Source of the DNA: Oribacterium sp.
GTDB lineage: Bacteria > Bacillota_A > Clostridia > Lachnospirales > Lachnospiraceae
Assembly (NCBI GenBank): GCA_004554245.1
Contig: SFND01000001.1
Coordinates: forward strand, 124,001-188,000
Reading direction: 5' to 3'
DNA length: 64,000 nucleotides
The notes under the pieces were generated by a model. That model searched no databases. It worked only from the letters and a program-made list of their open reading frames with translations, and had not been told where the DNA came from. The translations under genes and the position numbers were made by a program. Below, in pieces: positions 8,198 through 16,058 of this stretch; position 1 is the first letter of the stretch, and each line of letters opens with the position of its first letter.

Positions 8198-8228
8198 AAG
8201 AGGAATCCCCCTCTGGGATTCCTCTTTA
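8198..8228 (+). terminator. Orphan intrinsic terminator
   Basis: AAGAGGAATCCC pairs with GGGATTCCTCTT across a five-base loop and runs into T-rich sequence, about 120 bases after the lsr terminator with no recognisable gene between. It could end a short untranslated transcript or be what remains of a lost gene. The stem is symmetric and could act on either strand. Confidence 0.75.
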
Positions 8229-8479
8229 TATGCTAAGCATTTAAGCTTATGTTTTATGTTCCATATTCGATTTAAAAACTTAATAGTACAACGGAGTATC
8301 TCCTCTAGGTACTAAGCCTATATGGTTAAAATAGCTTTGTGCTATCTTTTCTGGATATCTGTTCTATTTTGTTTTTATAAAGATGATAATATCGCGCGGG
8401 CCTGGTGAAAGATCCTTTATCTGGAGAAACACTCCGATGCTGAATAACATGACCGCTTATGCGCTGTTATCGATGGATT
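8229..8479. other. AT-rich intergenic stretch, no gene recognised
   Basis: I see no supported coding region, RNA family or repeat here. A short minus-strand frame at about 8365-8433 reads VFLQIKDLSPGPRDIII, which faintly resembles the catalytic loop of antibiotic phosphotransferases and may belong to the relic described at 8480-8530. Confidence 0.4.
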
Positions 8480-8530
8480 TTATCTTTCGTGAAGCCCGGA
8501 GATATTATCAACGAACTGTGCTGGAATCAT
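8480..8530 (-). pseudogene. Possible truncated phosphotransferase N-terminus
   Basis: A perfect AAGGAGG site (complement of 8541-8547) stands before an ATG at 8530 that opens only 16 codons (MIPAQFVDNISGLHER) before a TAA. An ATG at 8539 is too close to the site to use. The peptide resembles, from memory, the first residues of aminoglycoside/hydroxyurea phosphotransferases, whose N-terminus reads like (V)P-x-x-F-V-x-N-I-x-G-L. A good promoter precedes it on the same strand (8659-8687), and a hairpin lies in the leader. This looks like a decayed gene or a leader peptide; the family match is tentative. Confidence 0.3.
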
Positions 8531-8658
8531 CGTTTTCATACCTCCTTCCTTTTTTATCGTTTCGGTGATTTGTCGGATCACCACTTTGTTAACGTCTGAA
8601 TCTTCCTTTCTCGTCAGAAGATTTTCTGTTAACGAATCTTTTTTTATCTTGTGTCTAT

Positions 8659-8687
8659 ATAGTACCACTCGGAAAAACTTTTAGCAA
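8659..8687 (-). promoter_or_regulatory. Minus-strand promoter before the truncated frame
   Basis: On the minus strand TTGCTA (complement of 8682-8687) and TACTAT (complement of 8659-8664) are 17 bases apart. The transcript would carry an AATCTTC/GAAGATT hairpin before the ribosome site at 8541-8547. Confidence 0.5.
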
Positions 8688-8717
8688 TACTTTTGCCAGA
8701 GGAAAATATTTTTATTT

Positions 8718-8746
8718 TTGCATCTGCAGTCCATGCGCCTTATAAT
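8718..8746 (+). promoter_or_regulatory. Promoter of the hybrid histidine kinase
   Basis: TTGCAT (8718-8723), 17 bases, TATAAT (8741-8746), about 31 bases before the chosen start codon. Confidence 0.75.
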
Positions 8747-8777
8747 GAACATAGACAGCAGAAATGGAGTGCATACT

Positions 8778-10835
8778 ATGGTGAAACGTAACCCGGTGGA
8801 GAAGAAAATACAGAGAAAGTGCTACGTGGTCGGGTTGATCGCCTTCGTGAGTGCACTTTTTCTGGCTTATTTTTTATTGGGAAATATCAGGAAAAATGAA
8901 CAGGCTGCAGCGACGTATACCGCACAGAATACAGTTCGCAGAATCCAGTCTCAGCTGGATGAGTATGTGACCTGCTCGAATGTGCTGGAAAATGTCATTC
9001 TGGCCGGATATGAGCTGAACGAGGAGGGATTCTCTACGCTGGCGAGTGTGCTTCCGAATGAAGATGGTGTGGTGAAGGCCTTCGAGCTGGCACCGAAGGG
9101 GGTCGTCGCGGAGATTTATCCGATGGAGGAAAACGCAGAAGCGATCGGGCTCGATCTGCTGACGGCGCATGAACGGGCGGTCGATGCGAAGCTGGCGAAA
9201 GAAAGTATGGAATATACCATCGCGGGCCCGTTTGAGCTCAGACAGGGTGGCATCGGTGCGCTTCTGTTTAATCCGGTATATCAGATGAATACTGCGGAGC
9301 AGCGGGAGTTCTGGGGCTTCATCGTCCTGGTCATCGACTGGGATAAGTTTGTGGCGAAGATGGGACTCGACCGTCTGAGTGAAGCCGACTACTGCTATCG
9401 GATCTGGAAAGAGGACAGTGTGACCGGCGAGCCGAATGTGCTGGTGCAGTGCCCGCATTCATTTCCGAAGGATCGACTGACGGTAGACTGCACGCTTCCG
9501 AATGACAGCTGGTACTTCGATATCATCCCATCGGATGGCTGGATTCCGATATCCTACTGGATTTCTGACGTCGTGATCTGCTATGTTTTATCGCTTCTGA
9601 TCGCTGCGCTGTTCTATCTGTTCTTTATGAAACGCTATCACGAACAGCAGTATGCCGAGAAGCTGCATCTGTCGGCTGCAGAGGCGCAGGAGGCGAGTGA
9701 AGCGAAGACACGCTTCCTCTTCAATATGAGCCATGATATCCGAACGCCGATGAACGCCATCATGGGCTTCACGGAGCTGCTGAATCGAAATCTCGATGAT
9801 CAGGAAAAGGCGAGAGGCTATCTTCGGAAGATTCAGAACGCAAGCAGCCTGCTGTTGACCATCATCAATCAGGTGCTGGAGATGGCCAGAATCGAAAGCG
9901 GTACTGTGACGCTGAAGCTCGAAGCGGCGGATCTCAGTGCACTGTTCCACTCCGTCAATACGGTGTTTGAAGCCGACATCCAGAAAAAGAATATCCAGTA
10001 CTCCGAGGACGCCCATGTGCCGCATAAGTTTGCGTACTGTGACAAGACGAAGCTGGAGGAGATCTATCTCAATATCGTGAGCAATGCCATCAAGTACACC
10101 CCGGATGGACACGCCATCCGCGTGGAGATTCATGAGCTTCCGTCCGAGGATAAGAAGAAGGCATGTTATCGCTTCACCTGTGAGGACAGCGGCATCGGCA
10201 TGAGTGTGGACTATCTGCCTCACATCTTCGATGAATTTTCCAGAGAGCATACCACGACGGAGAATAAGGTCGTCGGCACCGGTCTCGGACTTCCGATCGT
10301 CAAATCCCTCATCGAACAGATGGGTGGCACGATCCAGGTGGAGAGTATCCAGGGTGTCGGCACGAAGTTCACCGTTGACCTCACGCTGACGCTCGCTTCC
10401 CGGGAGGAAGTATACTCGTCGCCGGAGACATCGGCGGAAGCGGAGCACGCGAAGCTCAGAGGACGCCGTATTCTGCTCGCGGAGGACAATGAGCTGAACG
10501 CCGAGATCGCGATCGAGCTGCTCGGGGAGGAAGGACTTCTCATCGAGCGTGCGGCGGATGGAGAGGAGTGCTGCACGATGCTGGCACAGGCACCAGAGGG
10601 CTACTATGATCTCATACTCATGGATATTCAGATGCCGGGAATGAACGGCTATGAGGCGGCGGCAAAGATCCGCGGTATGGCGGATGTGAAAAAGGCAGGC
10701 ATTCCGATCATTGCGATGACCGCAAACGCCTTCGCGGAGGATCGCCAGGCGGCGTTCGATGCCGGGATGAACGCACACGTCGCGAAGCCGATCGACATGG
10801 CCGTGCTGCTGCCGACACTGCTGCGCTGGCTCTGA
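8778..10835 (+). CDS. CHASE-domain hybrid sensor histidine kinase with receiver domain
   Basis: Membrane sensor of 685 residues. Transmembrane helix 1 (about 17-34) and helix 2 (about 262-284) bracket an extracellular CHASE-like ligand-binding domain. A HisKA domain follows with the phospho-accepting His319 (FNMSHDIRTPMNAI), then an HATPase with N box (NIVSNAIKYTPDG), G1 (EDSGIGM) and G2 (GTGLGLPIVKSL). A C-terminal receiver starts near 561 with acidic ED, phospho-acceptor Asp616 (LMDIQMPGMNG) and conserved Lys in VAKPI. No HPt domain or separate response regulator is adjacent, so the output partner is unknown. The ATG at 8778 fits the promoter at 8718-8746; an in-frame TTG at 8718 would be the -35 itself. 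Confidence 0.88.
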   Translation: MVKRNPVEKKIQRKCYVVGLIAFVSALFLAYFLLGNIRKNEQAAATYTAQNTVRRIQSQLDEYVTCSNVLENVILAGYELNEEGFSTLASVLPNEDGVVKAFELAPKGVVAEIYPMEENAEAIGLDLLTAHERAVDAKLAKESMEYTIAGPFELRQGGIGALLFNPVYQMNTAEQREFWGFIVLVIDWDKFVAKMGLDRLSEADYCYRIWKEDSVTGEPNVLVQCPHSFPKDRLTVDCTLPNDSWYFDIIPSDGWIPISYWISDVVICYVLSLLIAALFYLFFMKRYHEQQYAEKLHLSAAEAQEASEAKTRFLFNMSHDIRTPMNAIMGFTELLNRNLDDQEKARGYLRKIQNASSLLLTIINQVLEMARIESGTVTLKLEAADLSALFHSVNTVFEADIQKKNIQYSEDAHVPHKFAYCDKTKLEEIYLNIVSNAIKYTPDGHAIRVEIHELPSEDKKKACYRFTCEDSGIGMSVDYLPHIFDEFSREHTTTENKVVGTGLGLPIVKSLIEQMGGTIQVESIQGVGTKFTVDLTLTLASREEVYSSPETSAEAEHAKLRGRRILLAEDNELNAEIAIELLGEEGLLIERAADGEECCTMLAQAPEGYYDLILMDIQMPGMNGYEAAAKIRGMADVKKAGIPIIAMTANAFAEDRQAAFDAGMNAHVAKPIDMAVLLPTLLRWL

Positions 10836-10949
10836 CGCAAGCCAATGTTTACAGCGGGATGGGATGCGGCACCGAGGTGGAAACGCCGGCGGAGCGATCC
10901 TGTGTGCGCACCATACGGAATCGATGCTTCCGAAAGAGGAGCTCGGGAT

Positions 10950-11618
10950 ATGAATGGAGAGAATATGACGAAGGATGAGGCGCGGGCACTGATCCGTGAA
11001 AAAAAGAAAGCACTGACAGAGGAGTACCGTGCGCAGGCGAGTGCGGAGATCGCGACACGTTTTCTCTGCTATCCGATTTTTCAGCAGGTGGATTCGATTT
11101 TCTGCTACGTGAATACGGAGGACGAGCCGTCGACGCGGGAGATCATCGAGACGGCCTGGCAGATGGGAAAGCTCGTAACGGTGCCACGTTGCATCCCTGG
11201 GCCGGAACATCGTATGGAGGCGGTGCAGATCATGAGCTGGGACGATCTCGTGCCGGGGGCGTATGGACTGCTGGAGCCGAAGGCGGGGCTGCCAGTGGTG
11301 GATGCGTATAAGATCGCGCTGGCGGTGGTGCCATGCATCGCGGCGGATCGCTATGGCCGGCGGCTGGGCCATGGGGCGGGCTACTATGACCGCTTCCTGC
11401 AGGGACAGACGATGTATATGTACTGTCTCTGCTATGGGGCGCAGATGCTGCCGGAGGTGCCGGTGGATGCGCAGGACGTCACGATGAACCGTGTCTTTTC
11501 CGAGGATAAGATCTATAATCCGCGACTGGCCAGCGACGATCTCCGGGAGGAGCTCGCGGAGGAGCTGCCGGCGGGTGGGATCCGTGCGTTCCTGAAGGGG
11601 CTGTTTCATCGAAAATAA
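10950..11618 (+). CDS. 5-formyltetrahydrofolate cyclo-ligase family protein
   Basis: ATP-dependent conversion of 5-formyl-THF to 5,10-methenyl-THF, salvaging folate in the cytoplasm. The 222-residue protein has the family ATP/substrate motif GHGAGYYDRFL (about 145-155) and an N-terminal basic helix (MTKDEARALIREKKKALTEEY). A tail of about 30 residues after VFSEDKIYNPRL, rich in Glu and Leu and ending GIRAFLKGLFHRK, is beyond the usual fold. Start at 10950 follows GAGGAG; an ATG at 10965 with its own GGAG is an alternative. It lies 12 bases before the sirtuin gene, probably co-transcribed. Confidence 0.85.
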   Translation: MNGENMTKDEARALIREKKKALTEEYRAQASAEIATRFLCYPIFQQVDSIFCYVNTEDEPSTREIIETAWQMGKLVTVPRCIPGPEHRMEAVQIMSWDDLVPGAYGLLEPKAGLPVVDAYKIALAVVPCIAADRYGRRLGHGAGYYDRFLQGQTMYMYCLCYGAQMLPEVPVDAQDVTMNRVFSEDKIYNPRLASDDLREELAEELPAGGIRAFLKGLFHRK

Positions 11619-11630
11619 GGAGTGTGTATC

Positions 11631-12389
11631 ATGATCGACGAAGAAAAGATCGAGAAATTGAAGGCGTGGATGGACGATGCCAGGAGCGTCGTGTTCTTCG
11701 GTGGCGCGGGGGTGTCGACGGAGAGCGGAGTGCCGGATTTCCGAAGTAAGGATGGACTCTACAATCAGCATGATGTCCGCTTCGATCAGTATCCGCCGGA
11801 GTATCTCCTGAGTCACAGCTGTCTCGTAAATGAGCCGCAGGTGTACTTCGAGTTTCACCGGCAGAAGATGGATACGCGGGCAGTGCAGCCGAACGCGGCT
11901 CATAAGTATCTCGCGGCGCTCGAAAAGACAGGAAAGCTGAGCGCCATCGTGACACAGAACATCGATGGACTGCATCAGAAGGCGGGCAGTCAGGTGGTGT
12001 ATGAGATCCACGGCAGTGCACTTCGAAACTACTGCATGCGTTGCGGGAAGACTTATCCTTCGGACTACATTTTCGAATCGAAGGAGCCGATTCCGCACTG
12101 CAGCTGCGGCGGTGTGATCCGTCCGGACATCACCCTCTACGAGGAGAGCCTCCCGGAGACTGCGGTACGAGGCGCGATTCAGGCCATCGCTGCGGCGGAT
12201 ATGCTGATCATCGGTGGCACCTCACTGACGGTATATCCGGCGGCTTCCTATATCCAGTACTTCCGCGGGAAGTATCTCGTGATCATCAATCGGGATGCAC
12301 TTTCCGTGCGGATGCGTGCTGATACCCTGCTCATCCAGGATAAAATCGGTGAGGTGTTCACGCGACTGGCGGAGCTGCAGGGGCTATAG
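11631..12389 (+). CDS. cobB: NAD-dependent protein deacylase (Sir2 family)
   Basis: Sirtuin that removes acyl groups from lysines, using NAD+ and releasing nicotinamide and O-acyl-ADP-ribose. The 252 residues show the full signature: GAGVSTESGVPDFRS (about 28-42), TQNIDGLH with catalytic HGS following, zinc ligands CMRC and CSC, and GTSLTVYPAA. An AAGGAG site precedes the ATG at 11631; a GTG at 11622 is less likely. The gene ends six bases inside the convergent rluA-type gene, so the two coding regions overlap tail to tail without room for a terminator. Confidence 0.93.
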   Translation: MIDEEKIEKLKAWMDDARSVVFFGGAGVSTESGVPDFRSKDGLYNQHDVRFDQYPPEYLLSHSCLVNEPQVYFEFHRQKMDTRAVQPNAAHKYLAALEKTGKLSAIVTQNIDGLHQKAGSQVVYEIHGSALRNYCMRCGKTYPSDYIFESKEPIPHCSCGGVIRPDITLYEESLPETAVRGAIQAIAAADMLIIGGTSLTVYPAASYIQYFRGKYLVIINRDALSVRMRADTLLIQDKIGEVFTRLAELQGL

Positions 12390-13751
12390 CAGTCGTAGCA
12401 TATCCTCCGGGAGCGGTGCAGTCAGTTCGAGGAGCTTCCCGCTGATCGGGTGCCGGAAGCGGAGACGCCAGGAGTGGAGTGGCTGACGGGTGATGAAACG
12501 CTCATCCGGATGGTAGAGAAAATCGCCCGGGAGCGGGTGCCCGAGGTACTTCATATGCACACGAATCTGATGGGTACGTCCGGTTTCGAGCTTCAGGCGC
12601 AGGAGACTCAGGTCTTTTTCTTCATTATAAGAAAGCAGCAGGCCGTGCGTGACGGCGTAGTCCCCCTGCACGTAGTCGATGCAGCGTTCGATGACGGAAT
12701 CTTCCTTCCGACCGATTGCTGCGTCGACGGTGAAGTGCAGACCGAGGACAGGATTCGTCGGATCGAACAGTGCCGGGATGTTCGCAAGGGAGTCTGGAAA
12801 GCGGCCATCCAGATTCTGCAGACGGGCGCGCGCATAGACTGGATCTGCGGAACGGTTCAGATAAAGTCCACTCGGAAGCGGGGTGCCGCTTAGTGTGCGG
12901 ATGCCATCCTGAGGACTTTCTTTAACAGAGCGTGTTTCACACTGGTCGGCGTGCGTGCAGCGGGACACAGTGGATGCCTGTAAAGCAGCCCCTGTATCCG
13001 CGCATCGGAAGAGGTCCCGCACATCTCCGGAGGCGATGGCGAGGTACTCGCGCTGGATCGCATGCGCGCGAATCATATCGCCGAGGCGGGCTGCTGCGTG
13101 CATGTTCTTCGCGGCGATCAGCAGACCGCTCGTGTCGCGGTCAAGGCGATTCACGATACGGTTCACATAATGCTCGTAGCCGAGGACGTGGTGTGTGTAC
13201 CAGCAGAGTGCGTTTCCGAGCGTGTGCTCATAGTGCCCCATCGAAGGATGGATAGGAAGCCCGGCCGGTTTATCGACGACCAGGATATCCTCGTCCTCAT
13301 AGACGATCGACAGCGGGATCTCGGTCTCGACGACATGCGGACTGTCCTCGGTCTCGAGGATGTTGCAGCGAAGCCGATCGCCGGTAGCGAGGACTTCCTT
13401 CAGGTAGCTCCGGTGCCCGTTCAGGACGAGCCCGTCGATACCGTCCACCTTCGTTTCCGCTGTGTGGCCAATGCTGACTGGGGAAGCACAGGTGGTCCGG
13501 CTGTTCGCATTGGCCGCCGAAACATCGACGAAAGTGTGGATCGTCGCGGTGCTGGCACAGATGCTCTGGTCGTCTGCATTGGCCGCCGGTAGATCGGTGG
13601 TGATGTGCTCTGCTGCGCTGAGCGCACGGGTGTTCCGAAGGTGGTAGAGTGTCGTCCGGGAGTAGCCCTCGGAACGAAGAAAAGCCTCCACGGTGTGGCC
13701 GTGGAAGCTTTCTGGGATGATATAGTCGATCTGTCGCAGGTTTTCTGCCAT
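12384..13751 (-). CDS. RluA-family pseudouridine synthase with two unusual insertions
   Basis: Isomerises uridines in rRNA or tRNA. N-terminal S4-like region (IDYIIPESFHGHTVEAFLRSEGYSRTTL, first part shown as motif only), then the catalytic domain with RLDRDTSGLL (catalytic Asp) and GRTHQIRVHM near the C-terminus. At 455 residues it is about half as long again as the usual 300. Two regions account for this: a linker of about 60 residues holding a 23-residue duplication (AANAD.../AANAN..., 69 bp in DNA) and about 90 residues inserted between the strand REYLAIASGD and the AAIGR loop. Both read as low-conservation, Ser/Thr/Cys-rich sequence. Start at 13751 lies after a weak GTGAG site. Confidence 0.85.
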   Translation of the reverse strand: MAENLRQIDYIIPESFHGHTVEAFLRSEGYSRTTLYHLRNTRALSAAEHITTDLPAANADDQSICASTATIHTFVDVSAANANSRTTCASPVSIGHTAETKVDGIDGLVLNGHRSYLKEVLATGDRLRCNILETEDSPHVVETEIPLSIVYEDEDILVVDKPAGLPIHPSMGHYEHTLGNALCWYTHHVLGYEHYVNRIVNRLDRDTSGLLIAAKNMHAAARLGDMIRAHAIQREYLAIASGDVRDLFRCADTGAALQASTVSRCTHADQCETRSVKESPQDGIRTLSGTPLPSGLYLNRSADPVYARARLQNLDGRFPDSLANIPALFDPTNPVLGLHFTVDAAIGRKEDSVIERCIDYVQGDYAVTHGLLLSYNEEKDLSLLRLKLETGRTHQIRVHMKYLGHPLPGDFLYHPDERFITRQPLHSWRLRFRHPISGKLLELTAPLPEDMLRLL

Positions 13752-13868
13752 AATCTCACTTTCATAGAGGACTGCGGGATGCAGCGAGATACAGTTGCTT
13801 TTCTGCCGAAGCGGAAGTGATCCGTGCACGGCAGAAGGTGCTCTGCATGGAAAAGAAGCAAAATCGGA

Positions 13869-14483
13869 TTACTTTTCGCTGCTGAAGTGGAAGGTGTCCT
13901 TGAGGCCGAGCCACTTCTGATCCTTATCGGAGAGATTGAGCGGGGTGCCATCCTCGAGGGTGTAGCCTTCGGCACTTGCGGAACCAGGGTAGGTGCCCCG
14001 GAGCTGCGGCCACTGGATGTTGATCTCCGGATCGTTCCATGCGAGACCGGACTCATCGCCCGGATGCCAGAAATCGGTGACCTTATAGCAGAACTCAGCG
14101 ACATCGGAGAGTACCAGGAAACCGTGCGCGAAGCCCTCGGAGATGTAGAACTGCTTCTTGTTCTCCTCGGTGAGCTCGACGCCGTAGTACTGGCCATAGG
14201 TCGGGCTGCCTTCACGGAGGTCGACGGCGACGTCGTATACAGAACCCTTGATGACGCGGACGAGCTTGCCCTGCGGGTACTGCTTCTGGAAGTGCAGACC
14301 ACGAAGAACGCCCTTCGTGGACATGGACTGATTATCCTGAACGAAGACCATGTCGAGGCCGGCCTCGTGCATATCCTTCTGATTATAGGTTTCCATAAAA
14401 TAGCCACGTGCGTCGCCATGAACGCTCGGCTCGATGACATAAAGGCCTTCAATCGGTGCCTTGGTAACTTTGATCTGTCCCAT
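13869..14483 (-). CDS. rfbC: dTDP-4-dehydrorhamnose 3,5-epimerase
   Basis: Cupin-fold epimerase of dTDP-L-rhamnose synthesis, used for cell-surface polysaccharide. The 204 residues show HGDARGYFMETYN, the catalytic His in LRGLHFQ, Asp in VAVDLREGSPTYG and YISEGFAHGFLVL, all family hallmarks. The start at 14483 follows AAGGAGA and removes an unlikely N-terminal extension. No other rml/rfb gene is nearby, so the remaining steps must be encoded elsewhere. A minus-strand promoter is at 14542-14570. Confidence 0.92.
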   Translation of the reverse strand: MGQIKVTKAPIEGLYVIEPSVHGDARGYFMETYNQKDMHEAGLDMVFVQDNQSMSTKGVLRGLHFQKQYPQGKLVRVIKGSVYDVAVDLREGSPTYGQYYGVELTEENKKQFYISEGFAHGFLVLSDVAEFCYKVTDFWHPGDESGLAWNDPEINIQWPQLRGTYPGSASAEGYTLEDGTPLNLSDKDQKWLGLKDTFHFSSEK

Positions 14484-14541
14484 GATATATCTCCTTACAT
14501 CTTTATAAGCATGAATCGGTTGTCTGACCGAAGTCGTACCT

Positions 14542-14570
14542 ATTATAAGGCGACGCGACAGAAAAAGCCA
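14542..14570 (-). promoter_or_regulatory. Promoter of rfbC
   Basis: On the minus strand a perfect TATAAT (complement of 14542-14547) stands 17 bases after TGGCTT (complement of 14565-14570), a weak -35. The leader before rfbC is about 52 bases. Confidence 0.5.
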
Positions 14571-14602
14571 CAGTGGATTTTCTGACATAACGGTTCAGGC
14601 AG

Positions 14603-14670
14603 TGGGACCCGGAGGGGTGATAACGAAGGCACAGTACTCCGAGACCGGTGAACTCTAAGCCGGGGACCCT
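14603..14670 (+). repeat. Intergenic repeat motif, copy A
   Basis: Shares with 21827-21923 an ACCCGGAGGGG block, a 22-base identical block (14628-14649) containing CACAGTACTCCGAG, and CTAAGCCG-GG. The same series of blocks appears at the left end of the large palindrome at 23862. It lies between divergent rfbC and perR. No coding potential or known RNA family was recognised. Confidence 0.7.
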
Positions 14671-14706
14671 ATCCTACAGAAAAATAAAAATAATTATTAA
14701 TTTCAC

Positions 14707-14735
14707 TTGACGAATGCGTGTAAAAGGAGTAATAT
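14707..14735 (+). promoter_or_regulatory. Promoter of perR
   Basis: TTGACG (14707-14712), 17-base spacer, TAATAT (14730-14735). Confidence 0.75.
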
Positions 14736-14741
14736 ACGGAT

Positions 14742-14764
14742 AAATCAATAATGGTTATTGATTT
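14742..14764. promoter_or_regulatory. Per-box-like operator of perR
   Basis: AAATCAATAA-TGG-TTATTGATTT is a perfect 10-bp inverted repeat at the predicted start of transcription of perR. Its core CAATAATGGTTATTG resembles the Fur/PerR-family 7-1-7 box (TTATAATnATTATAA, 10 of 14 defined bases). Auto-repression by PerR is the natural reading. Confidence 0.65.
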
Positions 14765-14788
14765 TGAGTTCACTGTTTAGGAGCAACG

Positions 14789-15202
14789 ATGAATTATTCA
14801 AGACAGCGCGAGGAAGTCCTTGATCAGCTTAGCGGGCATAAGGATCATCCGACAGCGGATGTGATTTTTGCAGAGCTTCGTGACAGGGATCCGAACATCA
14901 GCCTGGCGACCGTCTACCGTAATCTGAAGCTTCTCGCGAAGAACGGTACGATTCAGAAGCTGAGCTTCGTATCTGGTGCGGATCACTTCGATCCGAATGC
15001 AGAAAAGCATGTGCACTTCGTATGTGACCGCTGTGGCGGCGTCTTCGATGTGCCGATGCCGGAAGCGGATACACTGGATGAAGAGGCAGCACAGCATGTG
15101 CCGGGGATCGTCACCGGCCATGATCTGGTATTTCATGGGATCTGTGAGCGGTGCTGTGAAGCAGGCGAAGCGGAGGGGTCTGCAGGCGATGCTCTCGGAT
15201 GA
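14789..15202 (+). CDS. perR: PerR, peroxide-sensing repressor (Fur family)
   Basis: Metal-dependent repressor of peroxide defence, 137 residues. The winged helix (ISLATVYRNLKLL, about 37-49) is followed by the dimerisation domain. All five regulatory-metal ligands of Bacillus PerR can be lined up: His20, Asp68, His74, His76 and Asp87 (VFDVPMP); the Asp at the last position distinguishes PerR from Fur. Structural zinc cysteines are C79/C82 and C119/C122. A TAGGAG site precedes the start. Its palindromic operator and the adjacent rubrerythrin gene agree with a peroxide regulon. The short acidic tail after CERCCEAG is not conserved. Confidence 0.88.
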   Translation: MNYSRQREEVLDQLSGHKDHPTADVIFAELRDRDPNISLATVYRNLKLLAKNGTIQKLSFVSGADHFDPNAEKHVHFVCDRCGGVFDVPMPEADTLDEEAAQHVPGIVTGHDLVFHGICERCCEAGEAEGSAGDALG

Positions 15203-15330
15203 TTCAGCGCGAAGAGATGGGGACATGAAGGAAGTGACCGGTGTCCGCGCTCATCGGCAGCGAATGGAGTAAGAACGGATAAACGAAAAATTATGTAGCA
15301 GAAGCTGCTCATTTAAAAGGAGAATGAATT

Positions 15331-15879
15331 ATGAAGGTAAAGACTTGGGTATGTTCCGTATGTGGTTATGTTTACAAGGGAGAGGTTCCACCAGAGGAGT
15401 GTCCGGTATGCCATGCGCCGGCGGAGAAGTTCGTTGAGCAGGAAGAGGAGATGACCTGGGCGGCAGAGCATGTGATCGGTGTTGCAAGTGATGTTCGCGA
15501 GGATATCAAGGAAGACCTGCGCGCAAACTTCCAGGGTGAGTGCACCGAGGTTGGTATGTATCTTGCGATGTCCAGAGCAGCTTACCGTGAGGGTTACCCG
15601 GAGATCGGTGAGTACTATAAGACCGCTGCATTTGAAGAGGCTGAGCACGCAGCGAAGTTTGCGGAGCTTCTTGGCGAGGTCGTTTCCCCATCCACGAAGG
15701 AGAACCTCACCGTACGTGTCGCTGCAGAGAACGGCGCAACGGCTGGTAAGGTAGACCTTGCGAAGCGTGCGAAGGAGCTGAACCTCGATGCGATCCATGA
15801 TACCGTTCATGAGATGGCACGTGACGAGGCAAGACATGGTAAGGCCTTTGCCGGTCTTCTCAAGAGATACTTCGGCTAA
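15331..15879 (+). CDS. Reverse rubrerythrin (rubredoxin domain first)
   Basis: Non-haem di-iron peroxidase of anaerobes, reducing H2O2 to water with electrons from NADH via rubredoxin reductase. The 182 residues begin with a rubredoxin-type FeS4 site (C8SVC11 and C24PVC27), followed by a ferritin-like four-helix domain with the iron ligands in GECTEVGMY, EEAEHAAKF and DEARHGKAF. Domain order is the reverse of classical rubrerythrin, as in clostridial reverse rubrerythrins. AAAAGGAG precedes the ATG. It follows perR by 128 bases and is a probable PerR target; a terminator lies at 15925-15961. Confidence 0.92.
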   Translation: MKVKTWVCSVCGYVYKGEVPPEECPVCHAPAEKFVEQEEEMTWAAEHVIGVASDVREDIKEDLRANFQGECTEVGMYLAMSRAAYREGYPEIGEYYKTAAFEEAEHAAKFAELLGEVVSPSTKENLTVRVAAENGATAGKVDLAKRAKELNLDAIHDTVHEMARDEARHGKAFAGLLKRYFG

Positions 15880-15924
15880 TATAGTAATAAAAACCATGTG
15901 AAATGGCGTTGTATATTTTTTAAC

Positions 15925-15961
15925 AAAGGGAGGGCAGAGTCGTTGACGATGCCCTCCTTTT
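15925..15961 (+). terminator. Terminator after rubrerythrin
   Basis: AAAGGGAGGGCA pairs with TGCCCTCCTTTT; the T run is 3' of the stem, and A-rich sequence on the 5' side would allow reverse use. Confidence 0.85.
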
Positions 15962-16058
15962 GGTATAAACTACAAGCGATTATGGCTTAAAAGCTTCATT
16001 TTAAGCGCTACTGAAACCCCGTGTTTATGTTGAAGGATAGAAATAGAAGGTGGCATTT

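Noticed and set aside
8120..8252. Short plus-strand frame (GTG start, acidic product) between the lsr terminator and 8250
   Set aside because: It runs straight through the orphan terminator stem, has no ribosome site and no similarity I recognise.
9588..12098. Very long minus-strand open frame (over 800 codons) opposite the hybrid kinase, cyclo-ligase and sirtuin
   Set aside because: It is antisense to three genes with complete family motifs, spans their boundaries, and its translation is His/Arg/Leu-rich without any domain. The codon bias of the real genes leaves the complementary frame free of stops.
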